Assembly (NCBI RefSeq): GCF_023101085.1
Contig: NZ_CP064703.1
Location: 7,068,001 to 7,132,000, forward strand
DNA length: 64,000 bases
Origin: Bradyrhizobium sp. 170
GTDB taxonomy: Bacteria; Pseudomonadota; Alphaproteobacteria; Rhizobiales; Xanthobacteraceae
Direction of reading: 5' to 3'
Below the pieces are notes generated by a model. The model saw nothing but the letters and a program-made list of their open reading frames with translations. It searched no databases and had not been told where the DNA came from. The position numbers were made by a program, and so were the translations under genes. Below are positions 35,223 through 44,615 of the stretch, piece by piece (positions within the stretch are counted from its first letter, which is position 1; every line of letters begins with the position of its first letter).

Positions 35223-35266
35223 AACAATGTGCCGGCGTCCCTTCATTCATCTCGTTCGGCAGACAG

Positions 35267-35289
35267 CAAAAGACCGCCCGTAGGCGGTC
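35267..35289 (-). terminator. Terminator of the PEP-CTERM gene
   Basis: GACCGCC, CGTA, GGCGGTC (perfect 7-bp stem); on the minus strand it is followed by TTTT. It lies 28 bases after the stop of the gene at 35317-35922, between convergent genes. Confidence 0.8.
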
Positions 35290-35316
35290 CTGGCATCAGC
35301 GGATTTCCAGATCCGT

Positions 35317-35922
35317 TCAGGCCGTCGCAGAGCCATTCCGACGCCGGCGATAGGCCAGCACGCCGATGCCGGCAAAGCCCAAAATCATCATCGCCCAGGT
35401 CGAAGCCTCAGGTACAGCCGGGGCGGCTTGCGTGGCATCGAAGTTGATCGACGAGAAATTTCCCTTTGCATCGACCAGCAGCAGCGTCACGACGCTCGCG
35501 AGTTCCGCCGTTCCGAAAAAGAAACTGCTCGAGCTCTCGTCCGGGCCGATGGTCAGAGAACTGACGTGGAAAACCGGACGTCCCCGCGGAAATGTCCAAA
35601 ACCCCGGGGCGGTCAGATAGCCAAAGCCGGTCTTGGGATAACCAAACACAGGCGTCTTGCCTGCGATCCAGCCGGGCTCCGTCGTCCAGCTGTTGACACT
35701 CGAGGCGAGCGGATTCGTGACCGAAAATCCGTAGATAAATTCGGAAACCGAATGGTTGATGACGGTGTAATAGCCCGTGTTTCCTGGACCGGCGGTCTCG
35801 ATGACTGCAAAATCAGCACCCGAAACAACAACCGCCTTTGCCGGGTTCAACGAACTGAAACCAATCAACAATCCGACCGCAAGCACCCAAGCCGCGCGCG
35901 TGTTCGCTCTTAACGAAAGCAT
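35317..35922 (-). CDS. PEP-CTERM sorting-domain protein
   Basis: 201 residues with a ribosome site (GAGGAT) before the ATG at 35922. Signal peptide AAWVLAVGLLIGFSSLNPAKA. The mature part has no cysteine and looks beta-rich (DFAVIETAGPGNTGYYTVIN, FHVSSLTIGPDESSS). The tail VPEASTWAMMILGFAGIGVLAYRRRR has Ala in place of the second Pro of PEP but otherwise follows the PEPxxWA pattern. Likely exported, cut by the exosortase and kept at the surface. Confidence 0.88.
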   Translation of the reverse strand: MLSLRANTRAAWVLAVGLLIGFSSLNPAKAVVVSGADFAVIETAGPGNTGYYTVINHSVSEFIYGFSVTNPLASSVNSWTTEPGWIAGKTPVFGYPKTGFGYLTAPGFWTFPRGRPVFHVSSLTIGPDESSSSFFFGTAELASVVTLLLVDAKGNFSSINFDATQAAPAVPEASTWAMMILGFAGIGVLAYRRRRNGSATA

Positions 35923-36054
35923 TTAAATCCTCATTCCGTCCCGCCTCGACTTAATTTCGCTCCGGCGGGAAATTCACATTAAGTAGATTGCTTCGCACTG
36001 GACCTGCATCAACACCACCGGGGTCCCCCGATTTTTGTCGCAGCGCAGCTCGCG

Positions 36055-36753
36055 TTATGACTGTGCCTTGTCGATCAGCAGCGTCGGCGCACGGCGCGCG
36101 GGCAGTCGCGCGCCGAAAAGACCGATCCCGACGAAGCCGAGCAGCAGCATGACCCAGGTAGCCGGCTCCGGAATAGCGGATACCGCTGTGCCGAAGTTCA
36201 GCGCATTGAGATTTAACACGGGGTCTGACGAGGTGAGCAGAACCGTCTTGAACGGATTGTCGTCGGTTACGCCGAAAAAGCTACCGAGATCGTAAGCATT
36301 TCCTGCGCTAGTCAGCGTCAGCGTTTCGCCATTGGAAAGTGTGAAAGTAACGTCAGATCCGAAGAACGTATCGAAGTTCAACGCGAATGCCTTTACCGGG
36401 GCGGCAAGCGTGATCAGAATATTGGCGACGCCATCACTTTGTTGCTGCGAGGACAAAACTGGAAAAAAACCGTTGGACCCACTGAACGTCGGTCCAATGT
36501 TGTAAAAACTTCCGTTGCCCAAGGCGGCATTCGTCGCAAACAATACACCACCATAGCTGACGGAGGCCGTACCGCTTCCAAAATCGTCATATCCCTCAGA
36601 ACCTGTCGGATCGAGAATTGCAACAGAGGCATAGCCAGGTACGGCTGCGCTCCAAAAGGAGAAATCTGCGTAAGTAGCTAGGCCGGCGTTCGCATTGACC
36701 GTGCCTGAAAACAGCATCAGTACTGCCCCCAGGGCAGCTGGGTTCATCTTCAT
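36055..36753 (-). CDS. PEP-CTERM sorting-domain protein
   Basis: 232 residues. Signal peptide ALGAVLMLFSGTVNANAG. The middle is rich in Phe, Gly, Ser and Asn with a jelly-roll-like pattern (VKAFALNFDTFFGSDVTFTLSNG), as in several PEP-CTERM proteins. The tail is IPEPATWVMLLLGFVGIGLFGARLPARR. It is the third such protein in 7 kb. The next gene upstream on this strand is a metallophosphatase, about 220 bases away. Confidence 0.9.
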   Translation of the reverse strand: MKMNPAALGAVLMLFSGTVNANAGLATYADFSFWSAAVPGYASVAILDPTGSEGYDDFGSGTASVSYGGVLFATNAALGNGSFYNIGPTFSGSNGFFPVLSSQQQSDGVANILITLAAPVKAFALNFDTFFGSDVTFTLSNGETLTLTSAGNAYDLGSFFGVTDDNPFKTVLLTSSDPVLNLNALNFGTAVSAIPEPATWVMLLLGFVGIGLFGARLPARRAPTLLIDKAQS

Positions 36754-36974
36754 AAATAATTCCCGAGATTTTGTGTGAAAACGAACGCGGCACTGATTCG
36801 TGTTCGAATATTAGCGGAAACGCGCGATCACCGAAAAGGAATTAAACTTTAATTGGAGGGCGGGCAGGCATTTATTCGAGCCCGATTTGGGTGCCTGCGA
36901 GAGTCGGGAAACGATATTGCCTGCCACGGACTGATCCGCTTGGCGCACACCCCCACGCCGGCGATGGGCCAGCC

Positions 36975-37655
36975 CTACATTTCGCGGCCGAATACTTCCA
37001 GGTACTCGGAGGCACCGCCGGGCCGGTCATCCTCAAATACCCCGATGACCAACCGCCCCGTCTTCCAGGCCAGTCCGTCCAGATTGGTCCTGTGTTTGCC
37101 GGCAATCGGCGCGCGCGCATCGGCATGGTGACCGTGTACGACATGCCGATGCCCGTGCCCGACATCGGCGCCACCGGGATAACGCTTCCAGAGCAACGTT
37201 TCCTCGTTCTGCTGATCGAGCGGAGCCTTTGGATCGACCGCGGCGTGAACGAATATTCTGTGCCGATCGACATGCATCAGCGGAAGATTGACGATCCAGT
37301 CCAGATGGTCGGCCGGGATTGCGCGCAAATCGGGGAGCGCCGGGCTTTGGTCATACGATGCCAGCGTCTCACCTCCCCCATTCCTGATCCACCAGTCGAG
37401 TTCGGCCCTATTCTCACAGACCGCACACATCATGGCTTCGTGGTTGCCCTTCAGATGGACGACCTTCGATTCATCCGGTCTCCAGTTCATGAGACGCTCA
37501 ATGACCTGTCTGCTCCGCGGCCCGCGGTCGACGTAGTCGCCCAAGGTTATGATCGTGGAAGCCATCCCCTCCGCATGCCGCGCAACCGCGTCAATTGCGC
37601 GATCCAGGAGATCCAGCCGGCCATGAAGGTCGGGTATGGCGTACGTTCGGCTCAC
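36975..37655 (-). CDS. Metallophosphoesterase (PP2A-like protein phosphatase)
   Basis: 226 residues from a GTG at 37655 with AAGG upstream. Motifs of the phosphoprotein phosphatase family are in order: PDLHGRLDLL (metal binding), GDYVDRG, LKGNHEAMM, FVHAAVDP and GHGHRHVVHGH. Bacterial members remove phosphate from proteins or small molecules using two metals. Lying downstream of the exosortase gene, it might act on a phosphoprotein of the polysaccharide machinery, such as the tyrosine kinase at 43784, but its family is mostly Ser/Thr-specific. Confidence 0.85.
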   Translation of the reverse strand: MSRTYAIPDLHGRLDLLDRAIDAVARHAEGMASTIITLGDYVDRGPRSRQVIERLMNWRPDESKVVHLKGNHEAMMCAVCENRAELDWWIRNGGGETLASYDQSPALPDLRAIPADHLDWIVNLPLMHVDRHRIFVHAAVDPKAPLDQQNEETLLWKRYPGGADVGHGHRHVVHGHHADARAPIAGKHRTNLDGLAWKTGRLVIGVFEDDRPGGASEYLEVFGREM

Positions 37656-37794
37656 GGCAACCTTCGTCGAGGACGGTCTTGAAGTGGAACGAGCTTAGCA
37701 AACCCGCTGCGAACGAGCCACCTCGCAGAAAGCGCATGCAACAGCAACGCGCCTCAACGGACGATTTCATGAAACGCAGCGAAGATGTTCGAAG

Positions 37795-38706
37795 CTAGGC
37801 GGGCGTCGCCGGTGCCGCGCGATTGCGGACACGGCGCACGAGCGCGAAACAAAGCCCGAGAAAGGCATCGAACAGGAACAGCAGAATAACCGCGACGACG
37901 AAAAGGCCAATGCCGGTGAGATCGTGCAGAATGCCCTCGAGCATGTCAGGCCCCAGGTAATAAGCGATCAGGACCAATGCGAAAACGCGAAAGAAATTTG
38001 CAATGATGGTAATGGGTATGATCGCCGCGAGAAGGAACAGGCTGCGAATTTTCTCCTGCCAGCGAAACGCATAGGCATAAAAAACGCCAATCGCGGACAA
38101 TGCAAAAATCGAATTCATTCCGGAACAGGCGTCCTTTACCAGGAGCTGATAGGTTCCGATCATGATCATGACGCCGTTCTGAGCGACCGGAAAACCCGTT
38201 GCATAAAGCACGTTGGTTACGACGTTCGAAATAAAGACCTTCAGCGGAACCGTGGCGGCATCGACCAGCCAGTCGGGCATCGGCACCGCAAAGATCAGGA
38301 AGCCGATCGGAAACGCGAGTACCCGCAGCGCCGGCCATCCGGCCGAAATCAGGACGCACCCGATGATGACGGGGATCAAGGAAAAGGTTTCGAAGGTGAC
38401 CAGCCCCTGCTGGATGCGGGCCAGATAGAGGAGAACCAGGCCGCCGAGGAGAGCAACCCATCCCATGACGGGAGCCGGAGAAATTTCAATGGCCCGCAAC
38501 TTCTCGCGCGATTGCCAGGTCAGCCAGAGTGAGGCCGCAATGATGAGCGGGCCATGGCCCTCCTGCTCCGTCTGCCAAGGCCCATCAATCAAACTGAGAA
38601 CGGTCTGGGCATAGGCAGCGATAACCGAGGCGCCAAGCAGCGCCGGCCACAAAAAAGGGCCGAGAAAACCGACCTTCGCCGATGGCATTACTTGCGAATA
38701 TGTCAT
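37795..38706 (-). CDS. Exosortase (XrtB/XrtV type)
   Basis: 303 residues with about eight membrane helices. The catalytic triad is visible: Cys in KDACSGMNSIFALSAIG, Arg in ANFFRVFALVLI, His in EGILHDLTGIGLF. Exosortases are inner-membrane thiol enzymes thought to cut PEP-CTERM tails. The ACSGMNS motif and small downstream partner differ from classic XrtA and fit XrtB or XrtV, the type that serves PEPxxWA tails. In transcription order it follows the EpsD-like isomerase and the 73-residue protein; the three probably form one operon. Confidence 0.88.
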   Translation of the reverse strand: MTYSQVMPSAKVGFLGPFLWPALLGASVIAAYAQTVLSLIDGPWQTEQEGHGPLIIAASLWLTWQSREKLRAIEISPAPVMGWVALLGGLVLLYLARIQQGLVTFETFSLIPVIIGCVLISAGWPALRVLAFPIGFLIFAVPMPDWLVDAATVPLKVFISNVVTNVLYATGFPVAQNGVMIMIGTYQLLVKDACSGMNSIFALSAIGVFYAYAFRWQEKIRSLFLLAAIIPITIIANFFRVFALVLIAYYLGPDMLEGILHDLTGIGLFVVAVILLFLFDAFLGLCFALVRRVRNRAAPATPA

Positions 38707-38765
38707 TCAAATACCAACAGGTTCCAAAACCTAGTTTACTGATAGCATTAAAAGGAACAAGCCGC

Positions 38766-38987
38766 TTATCGCCGCACTATCAAAACCGCGTAACCAGCGC
38801 CAGCAAGGATCAAGATCAGCGCAAGGTAGAACGAGCCGGCATTTCCGACCTGGTTGGCGACGGCGAATACGATGCCAGCCAGCATGAAATGCAGCAACGT
38901 TCGATTGTCGCGTTCGGTGAACCGGAAGAACGCGATCACCAGCGCCACGAAACAGGTAACGGTCAATACATCAAACAAGGTCGTCAT
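38766..38987 (-). CDS. Small membrane protein, probable exosortase accessory (XrtV-accessory-like)
   Basis: 73 residues with two membrane helices (LFDVLTVTCFVALVIAFF and FYLALILILAGAGYAVLIV) and a middle segment (LAGIVFAVANQVGNAG). Small proteins of this size and pattern are named as accessory proteins of XrtV sorting systems; I recall this from annotation, without being able to check it. It lies between the EpsD-like and exosortase genes. Confidence 0.65.
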   Translation of the reverse strand: MTTLFDVLTVTCFVALVIAFFRFTERDNRTLLHFMLAGIVFAVANQVGNAGSFYLALILILAGAGYAVLIVRR

Positions 38988-39041
38988 GTCATCGATATGC
39001 CTTGAGGAACTTTTTTACGGCGGCGCGCTCACATCCGGAGC

Positions 39042-39911
39042 TCAGTTTTTCTTGCCATCTCCCGGCTGCATGATCTTTGCGTATTCACCTTCATATTTTG
39101 CTTCGAGATTCGCAGAATAGGCCGCAATGCCCATCTCGGCCTTGACCGCGTCCGCACGCATCAATTGCCGCGCCAGATTGGCCGCGGGCTCTCCTTCGAG
39201 CGGTCGCCGCTCCTCGCCCTTGACCTTGAAGAACATGCCGTTCTGACCGGCGCGCACGAAGAACACGTCGTCCGCCTTTTTGGCCTCGATCAATCCGTAA
39301 AACTCCGGCGGCAGATCGCCGCTGTTCAGCGCGCCCATTTGTCGGCCGTGGGGGATTCCGGCGGCGGTAAGCTTCTGGTCGATTTCGTCGAGCGATTTGG
39401 CATCCTTGTTCGCTTCGACGAAAGATTGCGTGGTCGGCCCTATTGGAAATGCGATCTGTTCAACGCTGAGCAGTTTTCTGCCGGCGAATTTCGCCGGGTT
39501 GTTGGCGATGTACCTGTCGACATCTACCTTGCCCGGCGCCTTGGCGGCGGCTGTGCGCTGCAAATACGCATTCTCGAGGATCTGCTCGCGTGATCTCAGC
39601 AGGTCCAGCAGCACGCCCGGCTCGCGATCAAGCTTCGCCGCCGTGGCCTGGCGGAGCAAATATTTGCGCACGACCAGATCACCCAGGACACGCTTGACGA
39701 TCTCGGGCTCCTTCTGCTTGTCCGGCGTCACGTTCGCCCAGCGGAACTCATTCTCGAGATCCTGGACGGTTACGACTTCCTCACCGACACGCGCAACGAC
39801 CTGTCCTTTGGTAGCCGCGGGCTGATCGCTTTTCTTGCCGCACCCGGCCAAGGCGACCGCGCTACAGGCGAGCAAAACGGCAAGCCGGGCGATCTTGATG
39901 GACATACTCAT
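39042..39911 (-). CDS. epsD: EpsD-family peptidyl-prolyl isomerase lipoprotein
   Basis: 289 residues from the ATG at 39911 (GGAG upstream). Lipoprotein signal with lipobox LAGC (VLLACSAVALAGCGKKS). An N-terminal SurA/PrsA-like helical part (VVARVGEEVVTVQDLENEF, VLGDLVVRKYLLRQA) precedes a parvulin-like region (LSVEQIAFPI, MGALNSGDLPPEF). EpsD-type proteins are found with exosortase and exopolysaccharide genes, where they probably fold export or assembly proteins in the periplasm. Confidence 0.85.
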   Translation of the reverse strand: MSMSIKIARLAVLLACSAVALAGCGKKSDQPAATKGQVVARVGEEVVTVQDLENEFRWANVTPDKQKEPEIVKRVLGDLVVRKYLLRQATAAKLDREPGVLLDLLRSREQILENAYLQRTAAAKAPGKVDVDRYIANNPAKFAGRKLLSVEQIAFPIGPTTQSFVEANKDAKSLDEIDQKLTAAGIPHGRQMGALNSGDLPPEFYGLIEAKKADDVFFVRAGQNGMFFKVKGEERRPLEGEPAANLARQLMRADAVKAEMGIAAYSANLEAKYEGEYAKIMQPGDGKKN

Positions 39912-40085
39912 CCAGGAACTCCGTGCATCCAAATAGGCCTAGAAGCATATACAACAGGCTGGCCGTGCCCTACTCTCGGTATGACTAAACAGCCCGCTGC
40001 CCCGGGTCGAGCCAATAACGCTTTTTCACTGCGGTTTCCGTTATTTATGTTAATTTCGTTAAGGGGACCGATTATCTCTTTTCTT

Positions 40086-40116
40086 TTGACTGCAAATAGG
40101 CTGGTTGGAGTATATC
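40086..40116 (+). promoter_or_regulatory. Candidate promoter of the epsI gene
   Basis: TTGACT at 40086-40091 and TATATC at 40111-40116 (19-base gap; GTATAT gives 18) lie about 55 bases before the epsI start in an AT-rich stretch. Confidence 0.3.
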
Positions 40117-40168
40117 CTCGTTCTAAACGGCTGATCCAATTAACTCTCGAAGATTGTGCGTGGCCTCA

Positions 40169-40870
40169 ATGAAATATCCCCGAATTCAGATCATATTGGC
40201 GTGCATTGCAATTGTTGGGTGCGCCGTGCTTGCGACATTGCTGGCGCCCCGCCAACTGATGGCCCGTACATCGGCCTCCCCCAGCCTTGAAACCGTCATT
40301 CCCCGTCAGTTCGGAACCTGGACGCTGGTTCCGGAAATCAGCCCAATCCGTCCGGCGGATCCGGATGCGTACGTTCAGCCGGACCCGCTCGCAGGAAAGA
40401 TTTACAGCCAGGAAGTCGGTCGAGGCTATACCGACGGGCATGGTAACGTCGTCATGCTGATGGTCGCGTACGGTCCGGTACAGAACTATCGGCTGAAGTC
40501 CCACCGCCCGGAGATTTGCTATACCGCCAATGGTTTCCGGATTTCGGAGAAAGCGGACGCCGCGATCAGCTATCGCAACAGTGCGCAACCTATCAAGATG
40601 ACTCGATTGATTGCGGCAAGGGAGTCGCGCTTCGAGCCGGTCACCTACTGGCTGCGGATCGGTAATGACATCGCCAATGGCGTCGTCGATCATCAGCTCA
40701 GCCGCTTGAAGTACGGCCTGCGCGGCATCATTCCCGATGGCGCCCTGATCAGGGTCTCCACCATCGGTCTGCCGAAGGATGTATCATTCAAACTGCAGGA
40801 CCAATTTATCCGCGATCTGCTTGCCGCTCTTCCGCCTCAGGAACTCAAATTCTTTACCGGCGCGAGCTGA
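40169..40870 (+). CDS. epsI: EpsI-type exosortase-associated protein
   Basis: 233 residues starting MKYPRIQIILACIAIVGCAV, a membrane anchor. The periplasmic domain has VIPRQFGTWTLVP, the conserved HRPEICYTANGFRI with its Cys, and TYWLRIGNDIANGV. This is the EpsI (DUF3485) family, found free or fused to the end of exosortases and needed for exopolysaccharide export. The exosortase in this window lacks such a fusion, so the two may act together. A gap of 20 bases separates it from the protease gene. Confidence 0.88.
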   Translation: MKYPRIQIILACIAIVGCAVLATLLAPRQLMARTSASPSLETVIPRQFGTWTLVPEISPIRPADPDAYVQPDPLAGKIYSQEVGRGYTDGHGNVVMLMVAYGPVQNYRLKSHRPEICYTANGFRISEKADAAISYRNSAQPIKMTRLIAARESRFEPVTYWLRIGNDIANGVVDHQLSRLKYGLRGIIPDGALIRVSTIGLPKDVSFKLQDQFIRDLLAALPPQELKFFTGAS

Positions 40871-40889
40871 AGATTGCTGACAAACGAGC

Positions 40890-41615
40890 GTGCAAACCCG
40901 GCAGGTAATTTTGGCGTTCGCTCGATCCACCGCGAAGTTGCTGTGCGCACCATTGCTCCAGGGCGCGCTTCTTCTAGCGGTCCTGTGGCAGCCGGCATGC
41001 GCTCAAGGCGCTGACGATACGCTGCTGCCCTATGCGGTGAACATCCATCAGACGCCGATGCAGAGCTGGGGACCAGGTTCCGGCATCTATCTCGGAAAAG
41101 GCGTGTTCATCACGGCGGCGCATGTCGCAGGCCGGACTTGGCTGACGCGGCCCAAGATCGCAATTGCCGGGTCGGAATATCCGACGCGTGTCGTCAAGGA
41201 AGGCAGTTTCGAGGGAACGGATCTCACGGTGCTATCAGTCGAGGAAGAGCTGCTTCCGGCGCGCTTGCGACTTCGGCGAAACTCGATCTGCACCGACCCG
41301 CCCAGGCCCGGACAAGAGGTTGTTACCATCGTGCCGGGGTCTGCCGTGCGCTCTCACATTCTGGCACCCGATCGGCTGCCGGTCGGAAGCCGCAGCCGGT
41401 TCAGCACGGTGATCGCCGATGTAGCTCGCACCGGCAATTCCGGATCGGGGGTGTTTGACGTTAAGCGCAAATGCCTGCTCGGAATAATGAGCCGAAAAAT
41501 ATCGCAAACGTATTCTCGCCCTGGTAGCAGAAAGACAGAAACGCGTGATATCGCCAAATACTTTGTACCGGCCTCAGAAATTGCGGCCTTCTTACCTGCC
41601 CACTTGCAGCACTAG
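40890..41615 (+). CDS. Trypsin-like serine protease, secreted
   Basis: 241 residues from a GTG at 40890. Signal region LLQGALLLAVLWQPACAQG. The catalytic triad is clear: His in FITAAHVAG, Asp in EGTDLTVLSV, Ser in RTGNSGSGVFD. Two further cysteines (SICTDPP, KRKCLLG) may pair. It is a chymotrypsin-fold peptidase without PDZ domain, likely periplasmic. Its place 20 bases after epsI suggests a role in processing exported or PEP-CTERM proteins. Confidence 0.85.
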   Translation: MQTRQVILAFARSTAKLLCAPLLQGALLLAVLWQPACAQGADDTLLPYAVNIHQTPMQSWGPGSGIYLGKGVFITAAHVAGRTWLTRPKIAIAGSEYPTRVVKEGSFEGTDLTVLSVEEELLPARLRLRRNSICTDPPRPGQEVVTIVPGSAVRSHILAPDRLPVGSRSRFSTVIADVARTGNSGSGVFDVKRKCLLGIMSRKISQTYSRPGSRKTETRDIAKYFVPASEIAAFLPAHLQH

Positions 41616-41708
41616 TCGCCCCTCTTTGGCTCTGCCGATTGATCGCCCGCACATTGAGGCAAATCACGGCATTAGCGATGACAAGTTGAAAGAGGGGTTG
41701 AAGCTGGC

Positions 41709-42794
41709 ATGACGAATGAACATTCACAGCGGCGCGTGGCGCTGATCACCGGCGTCACCGGTCAGGACGGCGCTTATCTTGCCGAATATCTGCTCGGCCT
41801 CGGCTATGAGGTCCACGGCATCAAGCGGCGGTCGTCGTCGTTCAACACCGCGCGCATCGATCATCTCTACGAGGACCGGCACGCCGGCAATGTGCCGTTC
41901 CTGCTGCATTACGGCGACATGACCGACTCGACCAACCTGATCCGGCTGATGCAGCAGATCAGGCCGAGCGAGATCTACAATCTCGCCGCCCAGAGCCATG
42001 TCGGCGTCAGCTTCGAAAGCCCGGAATATACCGCCAATGCCGACGCCATCGGCGTGCTGCGGCTCCTGGAAGCGATCCGGATCCTCGGCCTGGAAAAGGA
42101 GACGCGGTTTTATCAGGCCTCGACCTCGGAACTCTACGGTCTGGTCCAGGAGGTGCCGCAGAAGGAATCCACGCCATTCTACCCGCGCTCGCCTTACGGC
42201 GTCGCCAAGCTGTACGGCTACTGGATCACGGTGAATTACCGCGAGGCCTATGGCATGTTTGCGTCGAACGGCATCCTGTTCAACCACGAGAGCCCGATCC
42301 GCGGCGAGACGTTTGTCACCCGCAAGATCACGCGCAGCGTCGCCCGCATCGAAACCGGCCTGGAAGAGGTGCTCTATCTCGGCAACCTCGAGGCCAAGCG
42401 CGACTGGGGCCATGCGCGGGACTATGTCGAGGGCATGCACCGGATATTGCAGGCGGACGCGCCCGACGATTTCGTGCTGGCGACCGGCGAGACCCGTTCG
42501 GTGCGCGAGTTCGTCGAACTGGCGTTTGCCGAAGTCGGCCGCCGCATCGAATGGCGCGGCCAGGGCGTCGACGAAACCGGCGTCGACAAGAAATCCGGCA
42601 AGACCGTGGTTCGGATCGATCCGGTCTACTTCCGGCCGACCGAAGTCGATCTTCTGGTCGGCGATGCCAGCAAGGCGCGCGAGAAGCTCGGCTGGAAGCC
42701 GAAGACGTCGTTCGCCCAGCTGGTCAAGGAAATGGTCGCAAGCGATCTCGCTGACGCCCGGCGGGAGGTGGCCAATGGCGAGCCTTCCGTTTGA
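41709..42794 (+). CDS. gmd: GDP-mannose 4,6-dehydratase
   Basis: 361 residues, usual length. Extended SDR with NADP site [22 protein letters not shown], the YxxxK pair in [14 protein letters not shown], and the [16 protein letters not shown] segment typical of Gmd. It converts GDP-D-mannose to GDP-4-keto-6-deoxymannose. The next gene overlaps by 20 bases and makes GDP-L-fucose from this product. Both have a more GC-rich third position than the genes around them. So the polymer made here probably holds fucose. Confidence 0.96.
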   Translation: MTNEHSQRRVALITGVTGQDGAYLAEYLLGLGYEVHGIKRRSSSFNTARIDHLYEDRHAGNVPFLLHYGDMTDSTNLIRLMQQIRPSEIYNLAAQSHVGVSFESPEYTANADAIGVLRLLEAIRILGLEKETRFYQASTSELYGLVQEVPQKESTPFYPRSPYGVAKLYGYWITVNYREAYGMFASNGILFNHESPIRGETFVTRKITRSVARIETGLEEVLYLGNLEAKRDWGHARDYVEGMHRILQADAPDDFVLATGETRSVREFVELAFAEVGRRIEWRGQGVDETGVDKKSGKTVVRIDPVYFRPTEVDLLVGDASKAREKLGWKPKTSFAQLVKEMVASDLADARREVANGEPSV

Positions 42795-43722
42795 GCTGAA
42801 GGGCAAGACCGTCTACGTCGCCGGGCATCGCGGCATGGTCGGGTCTGCGCTGGTGCGCAGGCTGGCGGCGGAAAACGTCGAACTGCTGACCGTGCCCCGC
42901 AGCGAGGCCGATCTGCGCGATCAGGCCGCGGTCAACCGCTGGTTCGCCGCAAAGCGCCCGCAGGTGGTGTTTCTGGCGGCGGCCAAGGTCGGCGGCATCG
43001 TCGCCAACAACACGCTGCGCGCCGAATTCCTCTACGACAATCTGGCGATTGCTGCGAATGTGATTCACTCAGCGCATGTCCATGGCGCCGAGAAGCTGAT
43101 GTTCCTCGGCTCGTCCTGCATCTACCCCAAGCTGGCGGCACAGCCGTTGCGCGAGGATGCCATGCTGACGGGGCCGCTGGAGCCGACCAACGAGCCCTAT
43201 GCGATTGCCAAGATCGCGGGCATCAAGATGGTGGAGGCCTATCGCAGCCAGTATGGCGCCGACTTCATCAATGTGATGCCGACCAATCTGTATGGAAGCG
43301 GCGACAATTATCATCCCGAATACAGCCACGTCGTTGCCGCCCTGATCCGCCGCTTCCACGAGGCGAAGATGTCCGGCGCCAGGGAAGTCGTGGTCTGGGG
43401 CACCGGCACGCCGCGGCGCGAATTCCTCTATGTCGACGATCTCGCGGATGCCTGCATCCATTTGATGAAGAGCTATTCGGATAACGAGCTGGTCAATATC
43501 GGCACCGGCGAGGACATTACGATCGCCGAATTCGCCCGCGTGGTCGCGGCGACCGTTGGCTATGCCGGCGAGATAGGTTTCGACACCACACGCCCGGACG
43601 GCACGCCGCGCAAGCTGCTCGACGTCAGCCGGCTGGCCAAACTCGGCTGGCGCGCCAGCACCTCGCTCGAGGAGGGCATCAGGCTCGCCTACCAGGCGTT
43701 CCTGAGTGAAGGATGGCAATAG
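42775..43722 (+). CDS. fcl: GDP-L-fucose synthase
   Basis: 315 residues from the ATG at 42775, with GGGAGG upstream inside the end of gmd. NADP site [16 protein letters not shown], catalytic SSCIYPK and [11 protein letters not shown] (YxxxK), and [17 protein letters not shown]. This is the two-step epimerase/reductase that forms GDP-L-fucose. An in-frame extension back to 42250 would run through gmd in another frame and is not real. Confidence 0.96.
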   Translation: MASLPFELKGKTVYVAGHRGMVGSALVRRLAAENVELLTVPRSEADLRDQAAVNRWFAAKRPQVVFLAAAKVGGIVANNTLRAEFLYDNLAIAANVIHSAHVHGAEKLMFLGSSCIYPKLAAQPLREDAMLTGPLEPTNEPYAIAKIAGIKMVEAYRSQYGADFINVMPTNLYGSGDNYHPEYSHVVAALIRRFHEAKMSGAREVVVWGTGTPRREFLYVDDLADACIHLMKSYSDNELVNIGTGEDITIAEFARVVAATVGYAGEIGFDTTRPDGTPRKLLDVSRLAKLGWRASTSLEEGIRLAYQAFLSEGWQ

Positions 43723-43783
43723 TCATCCCGGAAGACGCGCAATCGAGCTCACGCCGTTTTCGGAATTGCGGCCGGGTTTGAAA

Positions 43784-44599
43784 TCAATAGTAGCCGTAAT
43801 ACGAACCAGTCGCCTCGGTCGACTTGTTCACAACCACGCGGACAACCGGTGTTCGTTTCAAATGCCGCTGGCATTCCTTGACGTCAGAAACCGTCGTACT
43901 TCCAATCCCCGCAACAAGCAACGCGGCATCCATTCTGGGTAGAATGGAAATCACATCGTCGCCAAGCAACATGGGCGGAAGATCGAAGATGACGATGCGC
44001 GACCGGAAGTCTCGCTTGATGGTCTGGAGCAGCGCTCCCATCGTCTGCGAGCCCATCCATTCCGAGGAGTTCGACGAGACCGATCCGGGTAGCACCAGCA
44101 TGCCATTCGGACCGATGCTTGCCTGCAGGACCTCTGACGAAAGTGGCGCGCGCCCTTCGAGTACGCTGAGAACACCACCATTGCCGCCGATACCGAGATA
44201 TTTTCCAACCGCCGGCCGGCGCAAATCAAGATCGACCAGCAGCACCGACCGCTCCGGCAGGCGGGAAATACTCAGCGCAAGATTGCAGGCCGTTACCGAT
44301 TTCCCGCAGCCGGCCGTAGGTGAAGTCACGGCCAGAAACTGCCAGCTCTTCTTGTCCATCTCCTGCAGCACCTGCGTGCGCAGCATGTCGTAGTAGCGGC
44401 CGTTCTGACCGGAGGTGCCGTAGGCCACTATTCGATTGGCTTCGAGATGATCGGCGCTGAGGCGCACTTCCTTGAACGGCGATTCGGCAGAGCGCTGCGA
44501 CGGCCCTTCGGCCGCGAGGGGAGATCCGCCCAACGCTGTAGGACGGTGTACCGTCTCCGCAGCTCGCGCGAGTTCGACAGCCTGCTTTATTGAATCCAC
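43784..44599 (-). CDS. Bacterial tyrosine kinase (CpsD/Wzc cytoplasmic type)
   Basis: 271 residues from a GTG at 44599, with GGAG upstream and 16 bases after the Wzz-like gene. P-loop TSPTAGCGKSVTACNLA, Walker A' LLVDLDLRRP, Walker B IVIFDLPP, and a C-terminal tyrosine cluster GSYYGYY. These are the marks of BY-kinases that autophosphorylate on the tail and so control polysaccharide length and export. The membrane activator part is in the separate upstream gene, as in CapA/CapB systems. Confidence 0.92.
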   Translation of the reverse strand: MDSIKQAVELARAAETVHRPTALGGSPLAAEGPSQRSAESPFKEVRLSADHLEANRIVAYGTSGQNGRYYDMLRTQVLQEMDKKSWQFLAVTSPTAGCGKSVTACNLALSISRLPERSVLLVDLDLRRPAVGKYLGIGGNGGVLSVLEGRAPLSSEVLQASIGPNGMLVLPGSVSSNSSEWMGSQTMGALLQTIKRDFRSRIVIFDLPPMLLGDDVISILPRMDAALLVAGIGSTTVSDVKECQRHLKRTPVVRVVVNKSTEATGSYYGYY

Positions 44600-44615
44600 T
44601 GCGTGACTCCGCGAA

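Noticed and set aside
33615..35246. Long minus-strand open frame (543 codons) over the GT4 gene
   Set aside because: It runs antisense to a GT4 gene with all its motifs and has an Arg/Gln/His-rich, non-protein-like composition.
42250..42774. N-terminal extension of fcl into gmd
   Set aside because: It is the shifted frame of gmd; the Ser/Arg-rich sequence is not protein-like and the ATG at 42775 has a strong ribosome site.
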